Shown: positions 11,765 through 23,872, numbered from the stretch's first letter. The stretch: DNA of 64,000 bases from Atrina japonica (GCA_030159075.1 BROG01000260.1:703501-767500), one strand, 5' to 3'. The notes: a model not told the origin generated them from the letters alone. Numbers and translations are program-made.

Positions 11765-13712
11765 GGTAAGGTATATTAAGGTATATTATATTTCTAATAC
11801 AGTATATAATGAAATTATATATATTATTTTATCTCGGCAGTTGTTATTTACTATATTTGAAAGTAAGATTTAATATTATTATGAAAATTTGAAATGATAG
11901 GAGAAATTTAGTTGAACTATATACGTTGAAAATTCTTAAAATAGCCAAACTTTGAGTAACCGTTGCTAAGAAACGAAAAAAATACCCGCTCTGATTTTAT
12001 AATATATTGTTCTATAAGAATTATTCAAACTTTAGGTCAAAGTATCTTAAAATTTCTATGCTGCATTTTTTGGGGGTAAAGTCTTGAAAAATAAAAAAAT
12101 CATGAAATTCTTCTAATTGGATAATTGCAGAAACACCCTATCTTTAAGTTGTTAGGCAAAATACCTTCTGTACTGATTATCACTTTGGCTTTTATTGTTT
12201 TGAATGTCTAATCAAAAGTGATTCAAATAAAATATTTACATTATTGATATATCTTGTATGTTAAATAAAAACAAATGTTGAAACTATGCAAACATGCCTT
12301 TTTCTATATGGATAAGAGGACACATCTTGTGAAAAACAACTCTTTGTTGCCATGGCAACGATATATATCTTTTTCAATTTTAAAATCAATATTATGTTTT
12401 AGTATTCTATAATAAACATATATAGTAAATATGAGCGTATTCTGTGACATACTATTTCTCAGCACTTAAATAATTCTTTGGTCTTTCCATAGAATTACTC
12501 TTAAAAACCAAGGTTTGGCACTTTTTAAATTGCAGTTGATTAAGTTAAAGCGATGTGAAATGTCGTAGGTGAAAAAATATACATGCCCATTTTATGTAAT
12601 ATTTTATCTCATATATATCCCAAAGAGACTATCTGGTGGCTAGAATAACAAATGCATGTGTATAATTGCAACATTTTGAGCATTGCAAATTAACTTTCGG
12701 TAAAATATTACGAGGATTACCGAGTTTCTAATAGACACGTGCTATTTGCACTTAATATACATTCTATTCTTATTACCCTTTGGGTTTATTTTCGTACATC
12801 ATTATTTCATACCTTAATCAGGCAAAGTTGGTCTTTTTCGTGGTTTCAAAACATTTGTTTGTGAAATTGTCCACGTGCCGGGTATATCGGGTGATCTCGA
12901 CCAAGTTTTAACTCGTCCCGTCGCATTCTCGACTTTATCATTCTTGACACATATGATGATGAACTGTCCAACTCACCGGACATGGGGGCATGATTGTAAA
13001 ACATGAGGTACGCATACTTTTCACGGTTATATTATTTTGATTTTGTCAATGTCAGGATTCAGGGTAACATTAAAGATCTGAAAAAAAAATTCTTTTAGTG
13101 GCCTGATATATTTATTCATACATTTATCCGATTTCCTTTGGGTATCTCAAATAGCTTGAAAAGTATATACTTTGCATAATACATGCACTTTCGAAAAAAA
13201 AAAACACGTCCTGTATTTTAAAAATAAATGAAACACATAAAATCGGTCGACTTTAACATAGTCATAGTGTGTAAAGGACCGAGATCCCCTGACCGAATAA
13301 CGAAGTACATCTGATATGGCGAAAGAGTTTATCTGAAAGGTCTTTGCATACGGAAATACAGCTGGTTTTTTTTAAGGTACTGGAAAACATAAATTCTGAT
13401 AAAACAAATAATTTCGAAAAGAAGATCTTTTACAACGTTTTACGTGTTTGATAATGTATTTGAACACACATTTTATCATATTCTCGACTATATGTCAGGA
13501 GACAAAAATGACCACTGTGACAGCTGATATCGCTTTAACCTTATTATTTTAATACATATACAACACTGACCTTGACCTGGTTCTCACAGATTATATTGGG
13601 ATATATGTCTATGTCTGTGTATAGATCTTATTTGATTCCGAGGTTCCGATTCCGATGTACATGTGAAACATCGTAGTTGTTATTATACATCGAGTATAAG
13701 TAGTAAACGTAG

Positions 13713-13715
<3 letters not shown>
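11765..13715. other. No recognisable feature
   Basis: AT-rich. A block at 12505-12545 (CACTTTTTAAATTGCAGTTG) resembles 44124-44160, too short to name a family. Confidence 0.4.

Positions 13716-13786
<71 letters not shown>
13716..13786. repeat. (TA)n microsatellite
   Basis: About 35 units with one AA phase break near 13744. Confidence 0.95.
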
Positions 13787-13789
<3 letters not shown>

Positions 13790-14071
13790 TAAACACAGCC
13801 AATCATTATTTAATGTTGTGGCATTAAGTAAAGGCAACTTTGTCAGTCACAGGTTCGCTTAGTGATGGCGGCGTTCACCATACTCAATACAAGCAGAAAA
13901 AAATGTCAACGTACCTTGCTGTAGCAATGGCGAGCGTCACAGAAACCCCATTTTAATTGTTAAAGTAAATATTTATCAAGTTTTACCTATAGCCGATGAT
14001 GTTCAAATTCAAGTGCAAACTGGATCACGGAACGCATATAAATCAATCAATAAATCAAATGATCTGTGATA

Positions 14072-14072
<1 letters not shown>

Positions 14073-14130
<58 letters not shown>
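14073..14130. repeat. (TTA)n microsatellite
   Basis: About 19 units, 58 bp ahead of the 147-bp tandem units. Confidence 0.95.
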
Positions 14131-14131
<1 letters not shown>

Positions 14132-14187
14132 CATTCCTTCTTCTTCCGCTTCTTTTTGTTCCACTTACTTGTCCGAAACTTTGCTCC

Positions 14188-14475
14188 AAAAACCGCTGGA
14201 CCAGTCATTACCAAACTTAACAGGGATATTACTAAGGGTGAGATGTAGTGTACCTTGCCTTTCGTTTCCCATGAAAAAGTCACGTGAACGAATGGTGGCT
14301 CCTGAATGGTTCTACAGTTAAACGTAAATATTTGTAAAACCGCTTGACCGATCCTTACCAATCTTCACATGGATATTACTGTGTCAGTTGTAGTGTAACT
14401 GACTGTCCATTTTCCGAAAAGAAATCGCATGACCGAATAGTGGCTCCTGATTGGTCCAACTCTTAATTCTTGTTT
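14188..14475. repeat. Two diverged tandem units of ~147 bp
   Basis: AAACCGCTGGACCAGTCATT at 14190 and AAACCGCTTGACCGATCCTT at 14337 start the units; each contains ATGGATATTACT-like and GTGGCTCCTGA(A/T)TGG blocks. Confidence 0.7.
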
Positions 14476-14530
14476 TTATTCTTCTTCTTCGGTGTGCACT
14501 ACGTGTGTGAGATCATCAAAGATGGCGTCT

Positions 14531-15142
14531 ATGGAAAACCGTGGCTTCTGATTGGTTAACATTTGTCAGCAAGTTTTTTTTCTGAAAATACTGGTCGGAC
14601 TGCAATGAAACCTCATATGATTATAGGTTTGGGTGTGCAGATGTGCACAATTTATTTTGTGGTGTCATAAAAAGATGGCGTCTATGGCAAACCGAGGCTT
14701 CATATTGGTCGAAATTTCAACATTGTCCGATTTTGATTAAATTTGGAATTTTTGGTTATTAAGGGATTGCAATTTCAATAATATGGGTTTTGTTGCCATA
14801 AAGGCAAGCCGAGACTTCTGATTTGTTGAAATTTTTACATTATCTAATTTTGATGAAATTTGGAATTTAAGGGTATCAAATCGTTGCGAGTTCAATGCTA
14901 TGAATTTCTTTGCTGTTTATGGCAAATCAAGGCTTCTGACTGGTCGAAATTTCAGCATTGTTAGATGTTGATGGAATTTGGAATTTATGATTATTAAGGG
15001 ATTGCAATTTCAATGATATAGCTTTCGTTGCCTTCTATGACTAACCGAATTTCTGATTGGTCGACATTTCAACATTTTCTGATTTTGATGAAATGTGAGA
15101 TTTACTGGTATCATCGATTACGATTTCAGCCTTACGACTTTT
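14531..15142. repeat. Diverged tandem array, ~117-bp period, about five units
   Basis: Units start at 14531, 14684, 14801, 14919 and 15037 with variants of ATGGCAAACCGAGGCTTCTG, then TTGGTCGAAATTTCAACATT and a TTTTGATGAAATTTGGAATT block. The spacing of the last four is 117-118. No coding sequence; may be the body of a larger element with 14188-14475. Confidence 0.75.
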
Positions 15143-15539
15143 ATTTCTCAAAACTTGTAAAGAACAATTGCAGACTTGTATGTAGCAAATGATGGTTGAT
15201 ATCAACACGACTTGTTCCATCGTTTGTTGGACATCAAGTAGCAGTGTCCCGTTACAATTAGCCCTTATTAGAAGTCTATTTTATTGATAAGCACAGGAAA
15301 AGATAACAATTTTAGTGTTTTCATTTGTCTTTCTATTCCATTTCAAATGACTTATGACACGTATAGCAAACATGCGAATACAACTTTAGCTTGTGGTTGC
15401 TATATAATAGATACGCAGATTAAAGCAACCAGAGTAATCGCAAAGCATAACATAGTATTAATATAACATACCTGAGAGTTTTCAGTGTAAGATAAAACGC
15501 TGTCAATAATTTTCAGGGGATGTCGATTTCATCTCGTCT

Positions 15540-15742
15540 GTTTGTTTGTTTGCTTATTGCTGTTTAACGTCCCACTCAAAAATCTTTCACTCAAATGGAG
15601 ACGTCACCAAATGCCGAAGAAGGGCTGCAAATATTGGCCTATGTTCGGCACTTACGGCGATTGAGCAGCGAGGGTTCTTTAACGTGCCGACACCTACTGT
15701 GACTCGGGACCTCGGTTTTTACTGTCTCATCCTAATGACAGA
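15540..15742 (-). repeat. SINE family S1, copy 2, head-truncated
   Basis: Contains the body and the TTTGTTTGTTTGC tail side but stops before the tRNA-like head. The surviving body includes GGAGACGTCACCAAATGCCG and GGTTCTTTAACGTGCCGACA. Confidence 0.78.
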
Positions 15743-15857
15743 TTTCATCTCGTATTACCCAATCAAGAAAGTCATGGTATTTATAATATTCAACGTATTC
15801 ACTGTATTCCAAAATAATATTTAGATAAATAATTAAAAGTGTGATAAGTAAAAATTA

Positions 15858-16125
15858 AGAAGTACCAATGGATAACCGAAACTCAAGTCCATTAGAGTAC
15901 GGCAAATGAGATAGGTAAATGGTCTGAACATGAAGAACAATTGCGAATCCAAAACGGAATGGGGCCAGGTGTCCGGAAGGGGTTAGCGTCCTGTGCTAGC
16001 ATGCTACACTCGCCACACATATTTCATTGAAACCTTTCTAGTTCAGTGATGAGGTCAAATTCTGTGTAAAAGGTCAAGTTTGGTGAAAAGGTAAAGTTCG
16101 GTGAAAATATCAAGCTTGGTGATAT
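15858..16125 (+). repeat. Dispersed repeat family E, copy 1, with 18-bp tandem tail
   Basis: GAAGTACCAATGGATAACCG starts a ~230-bp match to 41028-41265. The 3' part carries four tandem ~18-bp units (16053-16125), with core GGTCAAGTTTGGTGAAAA. The middle block AGGTGTCCGGAAGGGGTTAG resembles the corresponding block of the RT-element 3' module. Confidence 0.72.
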
Positions 16126-16573
16126 ACAATGGTCTCAACATAAACAACTTTTATGAATCCCAACATCTGCTACGATATTTAATGCCACTTTAATCATGAT
16201 CATTTCAATTGTTATAGAAACTTTAAGGTACATTCGTAAGGGGTTACATTTGGTAATGGGTTTAAAGAAACTTAACCGGGTGGGCATTCATTCCAGCGAA
16301 TGTATATTTTCGATATCACCATGTTACTTGACATCAACCCGGATATCAATATTATATCGAGTTAGTTGAAAATAATGTTATTTGAAGTATAATGTATGAT
16401 ATATTTGAAATAGATATAGAACGAAACCCTGGAATTGAGCGTAAATTACAGTTTTCAAGAAAATATCCTATTTAGCGTGAAAATAACTTGCAATATTAAA
16501 TTTTTGCTCTTTCGCGATGTTGATAAATTTCTGATTATCTAAAACAGCGAATGTGTCTTAACACTATTATGTA

Positions 16574-16718
16574 TACAGTGAATTTTCTCCTTAACATCAC
16601 CTCGGTTGGGAGACCACATCACATTTCAGACCGCAAGTGTCTCTTGTCGAATATCTTAAAGGTAGAGAACATCACTTAAGAGTCAGTTGGGTGGTCTTAG
16701 TAGTGAGGTTACACTGTA
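16574..16718. mobile_element. Small MITE related to 2437-2606
   Basis: Begins TACAGTGAATTTTC and ends GTGAGGTTACACTGTA. The right part GGTGGTCTTAGTAGTGAGGT is the reverse complement of the left part of 2437-2606 with few changes. Confidence 0.6.
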
Positions 16719-16886
16719 TAGCTGGTGAAACCGAGGCAACAGCCAATCAGCCAATAAAACGTGAAAATGTATACCTGTGGAATCCAACTGCTAGAATCTA
16801 TAGACGGTTCTTAAACATTATTCATGTATGCATACGACCCCAGGTCATTGACACAAAAGCGAAGTTAAGCTAGGCAATATTTCAAG

Positions 16887-17047
16887 ATGGCGGAATCAAC
16901 AACGAAGCGAGAACCGAAAAGAGATGAGTAGTCTATTGTTGTGTGCCTCGATGCAACGACAGTGGAATACTAAACCATAAACTAAGCTTCCACCATATTC
17001 CATTAGATTCAAAGAAGATGAAAGACCTGAGAAAAATTTCATACAAG
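16887..17047 (+). pseudogene. THAP-type zinc-finger first exon, frame-broken
   Basis: An ATG at 16887 opens a short basic N-terminus (M-A-E-S-T-T-K-R-E-P-K-R). A one-base frame change near 16923-16928 then leads into C-C-V-P-R-C-N-D-S-G (16937 onward), followed by L-S-F-H-H-I-P-L-D and K-K-M-K-D-L-R-K-I. That is the order found in the N-terminal half of THAP domains: the C-x(2-4)-C pair, the F-H-x-(F/I)-P motif and the basic K-x-W/L-x-x-x-I segment. THAP domains bind DNA in transposase-derived and chromatin-associated proteins. The homology stops at AAG|GTATCT (17045-17053), a plausible 5' splice site, so the C-terminal Cys/His pair would lie in another exon that I could not find. It could be a decayed gene, a transposase exon, or a real gene with a one-base assembly error; a tRNA or SINE origin is excluded by the motif order. 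Confidence 0.6.
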
Positions 17048-18185
17048 GTATCTTTGGTGAACATAATCGACGGGGGCGAGGTTGTTGGCGGCATTGCTAT
17101 TGTGTGTTCTTGAGTTCTAAAGATAAAAAGTCACTTCAGTTGTCTAACAAATTATTGCAGTATCGCTGATTTATTTCTATAAGTTATAACAATGGGTGTC
17201 CGTGAGAGGGGGGGGGGTCCCGAGTCGTATCAATTATCTTCTTACAACTACAAGCTACCGATGTACTAATTTCTGTAGAAACGCTGGGTAAAATCGGATC
17301 ATTTTCACAGAAATTACCGATGCACTAAATCTGCATTTGAAAATACTAGGTACTTGGTCGATTCTAAATTGTGTCCTTTAACATAAATGCAAACCTAGAT
17401 TCGGTTTTTGTACAAGCAGTAAAAGTAGGGACAAAAATAGAAATAACTGTAAACATAGCAAATATAGCAAATGCACCTTAAACAATGCTCCATCATAACA
17501 AGTAATATACTACCTTTATAATATGTTTCATTGAATTTTCAGATTATTTGAGGTACCACTGCCAAAACAATGGCTGAACAGCATTGATAACAACACCATT
17601 CAATACCACTACGACCAGCAAAATAAAAAATGCAAGGTTAAAAATTAATGAGTATCCGCCAAACAAAGTAGACAAAAAATCAAACAAATGAGATGAATCA
17701 GTATCCTATACATGTAGCTATATACATGTACTGTGCAAAAGTATTTTGTCGCAAAGGCAGACCATATAGCTTGCCGGTTTTATGATTTTTATAATTTGGG
17801 TCAAAATTAAGCCACGGCAACCAGCATCCCCCTGTATTGTTGAGTAATGACCCTAGAGAATGTGCATGTGACGTTTTATGGCTGCATCTGCAGTACTTTG
17901 CCCACAATAGACTGAAACAAAAAGGTTAACACAGAAAAGGGATGACGCCGAAGCAGTGACAGCAATAGCTCACCTGTTCTTCGGACGGGCCAGCTGAACA
18001 ATTCAAAATTAAAAAATATATATAAGGATGTTTAATAAAAGTCAATATATACATAAATGTATGAGTGGTTGGAAAGATTTTGTGTGTATATACAATATTG
18101 AAGTTTTTTCTTACCGAGGAATGGATTATATTTTAAAATCATTCTACTTCTTGTATGTATTCAATCTATTTTTCTGTTATATTGC
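17048..18185. other. Unassigned; expected site of a following THAP exon not found
   Basis: I looked for the C-x2-H half of a THAP domain after the donor at 17048 and did not find it. A minus-strand open frame at 17698-17907 has several Cys but no recognisable pattern. An eight-G run occurs at 17210-17217. Confidence 0.4.
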
Positions 18186-18255
18186 ATAGAGGATATAACA
18201 AAACCTGCTATGGCGTCCCATAAGTGTCACGTATTTGACCAAGAATAGAGGACTT
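18186..18255 (+). repeat. Possible diverged arm fragment of the 32.5-kb fold-back family
   Basis: ATAGAGGATATAACAAAACC then CTGCTATGGCGTC resembles the left arm inner block (AGAGGATCTAACGCAATCTG). The match is about 30 bases and then weakens. Confidence 0.35.
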
Positions 18256-18315
18256 AAAACTAAAGGTATTGGAAGTTTATGAAATACAAAGACATGCTAT
18301 TAGTTTATATATGTA

Positions 18316-18431
<116 letters not shown>

Positions 18432-19271
18432 ATTGCCAGTGTGTAGAATTCATTTGGAGCATCTTTGGTGGTTCAATCTTACCCAAGGTTTTGACAGGAA
18501 TTTTCTTTAGATTTTGTGTATTTATTGTTGTTTATAATGTATACATCCCTTTATAATTTTATATTGTAGTATAATTACTAGATTTTTTAACATGTTGATG
18601 ATATATGCACATAAGCATGTCAAAAATTTGAATTGTAACTGAGAAGCATGTCGAGAATAAATATCCAAATTTGTTTAATTGTCTATTTCATTCTGATATA
18701 AGACAACTGTGGATTATTTTATAGCTAACGTTAGAGTCGTGCTACCCAAAAAGCAAATAAGGTTGAAACGCATCATATTTGCATTTGATATATTTTTAAA
18801 GTTTTACTAGCATTCCTAAGCAGTGTTTTCTATCAATAAACCTGGAATATTCATGATGCATTCTGTTTGAGGTACAAGCTAAGCAGTTAATTTAGCAGTT
18901 CTTCGCAGTGCTTATGAATAATGAAAATTCTAAGCAGTTTTTTTTTCTCACTTAATCAGATGATTGAGCTATAACAAGTGGCAATAAACTGTCTAAAACT
19001 AATAAGGCTTAGAATTCTGCTATGAACTACCAATGTCTGTGTATAGTGGTTTAGGTAATTTGCATAAAGGTAACTGCTAAATAACTGCCAAGTAACTGCT
19101 TCTTGAACACTACTGCTAAGGTTGAACAACTGCTTAAACCACTTTGACATGGGTATATATAGCTACTCATAGTATATGTGTTGCAAACAAATGGGCAATA
19201 TTGACATGCGTGGTGATCAAGAGCGACAAAATGCTGATTAAATAGTAGACTGGGATATAATAGAAACACGT
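18432..19271. other. No recognisable feature
   Basis: AT-rich, with recurring CTAAGCAGT words at about 18815-18945 and CTGCTAAG-type words near 19075-19130, possibly a degraded short repeat. Confidence 0.35.
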
Positions 19272-19640
19272 TTAGTATTATAACTTTAGTAGTATGTTTA
19301 TACTATTTATAACCACTAGGTCGTTGCCACTGCTGGTGGACCGTTTGAGTCCCCGAGGGTATACATAAACCTAGTTCCTGGTATTTCGGTACCAGCTGTT
19401 CATCTTATACTGAAGTAATATTTGGCACTGTTAACATCATTTAAATTCAATTTTTTTTCTAAAGCTAAGATAGTCATTTTTAACTGTGGTTACTCTTAGA
19501 CGGATTTTGGCTGTACTTTTAGAGATATTATTTGGCCTTGTATAATCCCATTTTCTCTTTAGAAATACACATAACTTTTAAATTGAAGCTCAACATTATA
19601 ACTTTAGTAGTATGTTTATAATATTTAGTAAGGAAATGGA
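19272..19640 (+). repeat. Repeat family H, ~318-bp unit with terminal direct repeats (copy 1)
   Basis: ATTATAACTTTAGTAGTATG occurs at 19277 and again at 19595, 318 bases apart, so one full unit plus the start of the next is present, as in an excised tandem array. Internal blocks: CCACTAGGTCGTTGCCACTG, TCTTATACTGAAGTAATATT, AAAGCTAAGATAGTCATTTT and GGTTACTCTTAGACGGAT. No coding sequence recognised. Confidence 0.75.
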
Positions 19641-20169
19641 AATCACAAGTTAAATCCTGTGTAGTAATGATGACCATCAAGAAATCAAAAAGGCAATGAC
19701 ACTAGACGCCAAAACACAGACTGAGAAAATCTGTTCAATCAGGTTTGAGAGTTTTCTTATTTTGTTATTTTGTTTTAAAATATCAAATTTATGAAAAACA
19801 ATTTTAATAGTTTAATTCATATGCAAAAAAAAAATAGAATAAAATTGTAGATCTGTACAAATATTTCCACTAGGTTAACATCTTATTAATATCAACATAC
19901 ATGAATATATATTATACCTCATCGGGATTCAAACCCAAAACATCTCATGATTTTTTTTAGTGCTTTACCATATGCTATCAGGATTTTTACTATAAATATA
20001 CTGATAATCATAAGTTGTGGTTTGATTTCAAATTGGACTTTCGGCAAAACAAGGTGTATCCTAACTCAATATTGATTATTTTTCAACATTTTAAAAATGT
20101 TTGCATCTGATTTTTACTAGCATCATCAGTAGTAAAAGCATTTTTACGACTTAATAGAATCAATTAGAG

Positions 20170-20408
20170 TTATCCTGGCTCAGTCGGTAGCGTGCTCGAC
20201 TCTTGATCGTGAGGTCGTGCGTTCGAGTACAGACGGCGGCAGGTCGAATTCCTGTCATTCGGATGAGACAGTAAAAACCGAGGTCACGTGTCACAGTAGT
20301 CAGCACGTTAAAGAACCCTCACCGTAAATGCCGAGCATAGGCCAAAATTTCAAGACGTCTCCATATGAGTGAAATACTTGCATGGGACGTTAAACTACAA
20401 TAAAACAA
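20170..20408 (+). repeat. SINE family S1, copy 3
   Basis: The only plus-oriented copy. The head TATCCTGGCTCAGTCGGTAG holds a perfect A-box match (TGGCTCAGTCG), with a GTTCGAGTAC B-box-like sequence 35-45 bases later. Two internal deletions are visible relative to 2762-3030, at about 12 and 24 bases. It ends GGGACGTTAAACTACAATAA. Confidence 0.8.
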
Positions 20409-21139
20409 CGACAGACCATTGAAACTATCATTAACTGTGATCACAGATGTGTCCAATTTGTGTGTACTTTCTAGGAAGTTAAGATAAATACATGGTCAAT
20501 TCCATTGATTAGATACCCCTAAGCACTAATGGAATAAGAATAAGCAGTATGCAGTCTAAACAAGTGAATACTTTCAGAATTTATGCATGACTGATGAGGA
20601 TCATGAGGTTTTCCTTTCCATATTTCTACTGGACAATAGGGCCAGCTTGGACACTGTTATGATAGACTGTAAGTAGGACAAAAGTAAAGTGATTGGAACA
20701 TCGTAGTCTGACAGGTCTGTCAATAACAATTTGTTATTGTCGGTAGTATTGGGCCTATTGGCAGCGATATATAAAGCCTAAAGGGACTAAACCTATATAG
20801 GTAAGTAGGGATATCAATACTCAGGCGCAGGCTTTCTCGCATGGATAAAAGCCTCGCTGCAAAACTTGAATCCTTTGTTTATCTGCTTCTCCCTGGTCTA
20901 CTTGACATGCTTGACAAAAATATTGCAACAAAACTGAAATCTAGGTTCGACAAAAACGATAAATCGTTCGTTGCGAAAGACGCCTTCTCTGCCCCTTTTC
21001 GTCAATGTGCGCCGCTATACTGTTTATATACTTCGTTTTCGAATGCTAGGAATATTTATTAGACCTTATTAAGAACCGTCTATAAACTATTTAATATGTA
21101 TCAAGTAGATTATAAAAACACCACATAACCTAATGCATA
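20409..21139. other. Unassigned; small open frame behind a TATA-like box
   Basis: ATATATAAAG at 20768-20777 and an AG|GTAAGT donor-like site near 20800 precede an open frame (20841-21062, 73 residues, Lys/Leu-rich start M-D-K-S-L-A-A-K-L-E-S). No family is recognised and chance is a fair explanation. Confidence 0.3.
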
Positions 21140-21330
21140 CTCTTTCTTCGTTTCTGTCAATTAGACTTCATCAATTGAGCATCAATTTTTAATAGATTTC
21201 AAATTGATAGATGGGGAAAATGGTAGCATACAAGGCCAAATAATCAATTTAAATGTATAGGAATATCCGTCTAAGAGTAACCACTGTAAAAAGATGAGTA
21301 GCTTAGCTTTTTAAGAATTTAGAATTTAAA
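21140..21330 (-). repeat. Repeat family H, copy 4
   Basis: The plus strand shows CTGTCAATTAGACTTCATCA, then CATACAAGGCCAAATAATCA and CCGTCTAAGAGTAACCACTG, the reverse complement of the right part of the 19272-19640 unit. Confidence 0.72.
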
Positions 21331-21339
21331 TCGTGTTTT

Positions 21340-21600
21340 CAGTACGAAATATTACTGTTCGATAGCTTTTGTTGAGACGTCTGTACCAATTGTGACGAGG
21401 ATTCGTTCCTCACGTATTTCATTTGGATTTGAATGTAGATCCACAGCGGGTGTGACCGGGGATGCTAATACTCCTTCATGGCACCTGATCCCACCTCTAG
21501 ATTTCCAGGGATCCGTGTTTATGCAGTTTTTACAAGATCTGTATCTATATCCTTGACATCCTAAATATTTATACTATGGTAACTGATATTTTCTTATATT
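21340..21600 (+). repeat. RT-element 3' module (copy 2)
   Basis: Begins inside the end of the coding part (TGTTCGATAGCTTTTGTTGA) and continues through TGTGACGAGGATTCGTTCCT and the ATCCCACCTC block to a terminal TACTATGGTAACTGATATTT. It lacks about 10 bases of the GTCGACAG segment. A 3' fragment only. Confidence 0.75.
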
Positions 21601-21782
21601 TCAGAAATGACTATGTATGCTGCAAATTATCCTTGGCGAGAATAGGTTCTTGGCGAAAACCGGTAGGTTAGTGTAAATGAAATTTTGAATATGCAACATG
21701 ATTTATAGATTAAACCAAAATATATTTGCCTATTGTGAAAAACTATTTGATCTTTACTTGCTTTGTATTTATTTGCCTTTGT

Positions 21783-21905
21783 CTCACGGTGGTGTGACCG
21801 GTCGACAGGGGATGCATGCTCCTCCATGACATATGGTCCCACGTTCGGATCGTTCAGAGGTCTGTATTTGCTTCATGTTCACCGGATTTACATACCGTTT
21901 CTTTG
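21783..21905 (+). repeat. RT-element 3' module fragment (copy 3)
   Basis: Starts at GGTGTGACCGGTCGACAGGG and runs to the CACCGGATTTACATACC block. It lies 180 bp downstream of copy 2 in the same direction, so the two may be one insertion split by other DNA or two independent fragments. Confidence 0.65.
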
Positions 21906-23671
21906 ACTAACTGGCGGTTAATACTTTGACATAATAATGTACCTCTTGCAATAGATACCACTTTTTGACTTTTGCTTATATCAAATCGTTTCTCAGTTTT
22001 GAACGTCAACATGAATTATCATATTAGCACATGTAATAAATTATACTGCACATCTGTCACAATTAAATTGTTGACGCCATTTGATGAACGGTCAAAACGA
22101 AATATGATAATTTATGTATTTACTTATCACCAAGAACAGATTGCAAATAAACATGAAATGTCACTTATTTACTTGCATACCGAATTGACAATTTAGACGA
22201 AGTATTGTGATCCACGTTGACATAAGATTGTGTTTTATTGAAATATATTTCGTTTGCTGTGACCGAAAAACAAATACCTTTCACAAATCCGCGTTCGTGC
22301 AATTTATTTGAAAAATGAGATTTTCCACAATACATTTTACCACATTAAAGCCTGGAATTAAGGGTTTCTTATTCTTCATCAGAATAAAACTATTTAGACG
22401 GAAGTCAATTTGTTAATGATAAAACAGTTGATGCAAGAATGAAATGCCCATATTGATTCGGGGGCTGAGCAAATATCTCGGTCGCTCTAAGCAATACTGG
22501 TTTTAATTACTTCATAATATGTGAAAACCGTTGGTATCGACAACATGCGCTTTCGTCTTTCCATACAATCCCCAAATAACAAAAACGTGAAGTTCTCGGG
22601 AATTATGTTTAAAACATGTGTGTTTCTTGTCTCCAGTTTAATTATTTTCTTTGCGTCATTTAAAAAAAAAACATGAAGAAATAGCGCATTTTAGCAAAAT
22701 AACACGTGAATGGTACGTGGACGTAGACTTGATATTGGTGTATTTACGAAAAACGGGAATATATCGCTTTTACCAGTGTTACGTTACAATATTAAAAGCT
22801 GACAAATCAAATTTTAAACAAGTTTTGATTTAAAAAAATAAGGAGAAAAATTATTTTAAACATGGTCAACGTTTGTTACGTCCAGTAACAGACATTCGTG
22901 TTGTTTCTTGAATATAATCAAGGCTCTACAACCCACATAAAAGCCACATTTGCAAAATCAATCGGGATTTTCTAACTTAAGTTGCACGGAATAACGTGTA
23001 AAGTAGTATTACGGTCAAAATGATTTTTTTAAGTAAATTGACTCGCATTGTACTGTATGTATTAGGTATTAGTATTAGGTGTAGAATTAGTGTAAACTGT
23101 TTACAGCGAATGTTTTAATTACATATCACTTGTCGATTTTTTGTCGATTTATATGCGTTGGGATAAAGGTCATTCTACGGACTCACCTTGGAACTGCCTG
23201 CTAATTTCGTTTTGTATTATTCAAGCTATAAACTTGTCAATGGGGGTAATGAATCGGTGGTGTTACAAAACACATTATCATGACTATTTGTTCAAAACTA
23301 GAACCTTAGTTGAAAAGTTGAAATAACAGTCCTAAGTAATATATGCTAATGCACTGGGGATTCCCATGTTACTGCTGTTGTATATGACGCCATATGCAGT
23401 TTTGTTTAACTAATTTCTTACATATTTTGAGCTTTATTGTTTACACATATATCAGGGAAATATTAAACAAGCTTTGTCTCCGTTAAAGTCAATTAGCAAT
23501 GAGCTGGACTAAATGTAGAATTTATAATCAAATTTCAAAAACAACTCAGTTAAATATTATTGCAACTGCTTACATATTTTTCTCCAATAACTTAAAGAAC
23601 CACTAGAGGCGATTGTGGTGTTCATTTATCTTTAAATAGTACTGTATTCTTATGTTAAACTATAACGTTAC
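21906..23671. other. No recognisable feature
   Basis: Open frames at 21972-22196, 22651-22833 and 23141-23326 carry no motif. Confidence 0.45.
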
Positions 23672-23687
23672 CGTAGTAGTCGTAGTG

Positions 23688-23747
<60 letters not shown>

Positions 23748-23749
23748 AC

Positions 23750-23780
<31 letters not shown>

Positions 23781-23825
23781 ACAGTAGTAGTAGTAGTAGT
23801 AGTAGTAGTAACAGTAGTAGTAGTA

Positions 23826-23871
<46 letters not shown>

Positions 23872-23872
23872 C

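Noticed and set aside
10155..12560. A 2.4-kb transposon bounded by TTAAGAGTAATTCTAT inverted ends
   Set aside because: The inverted match is only about 20-30 bases, with no coding remnant inside and unrelated tandem DNA in the middle.
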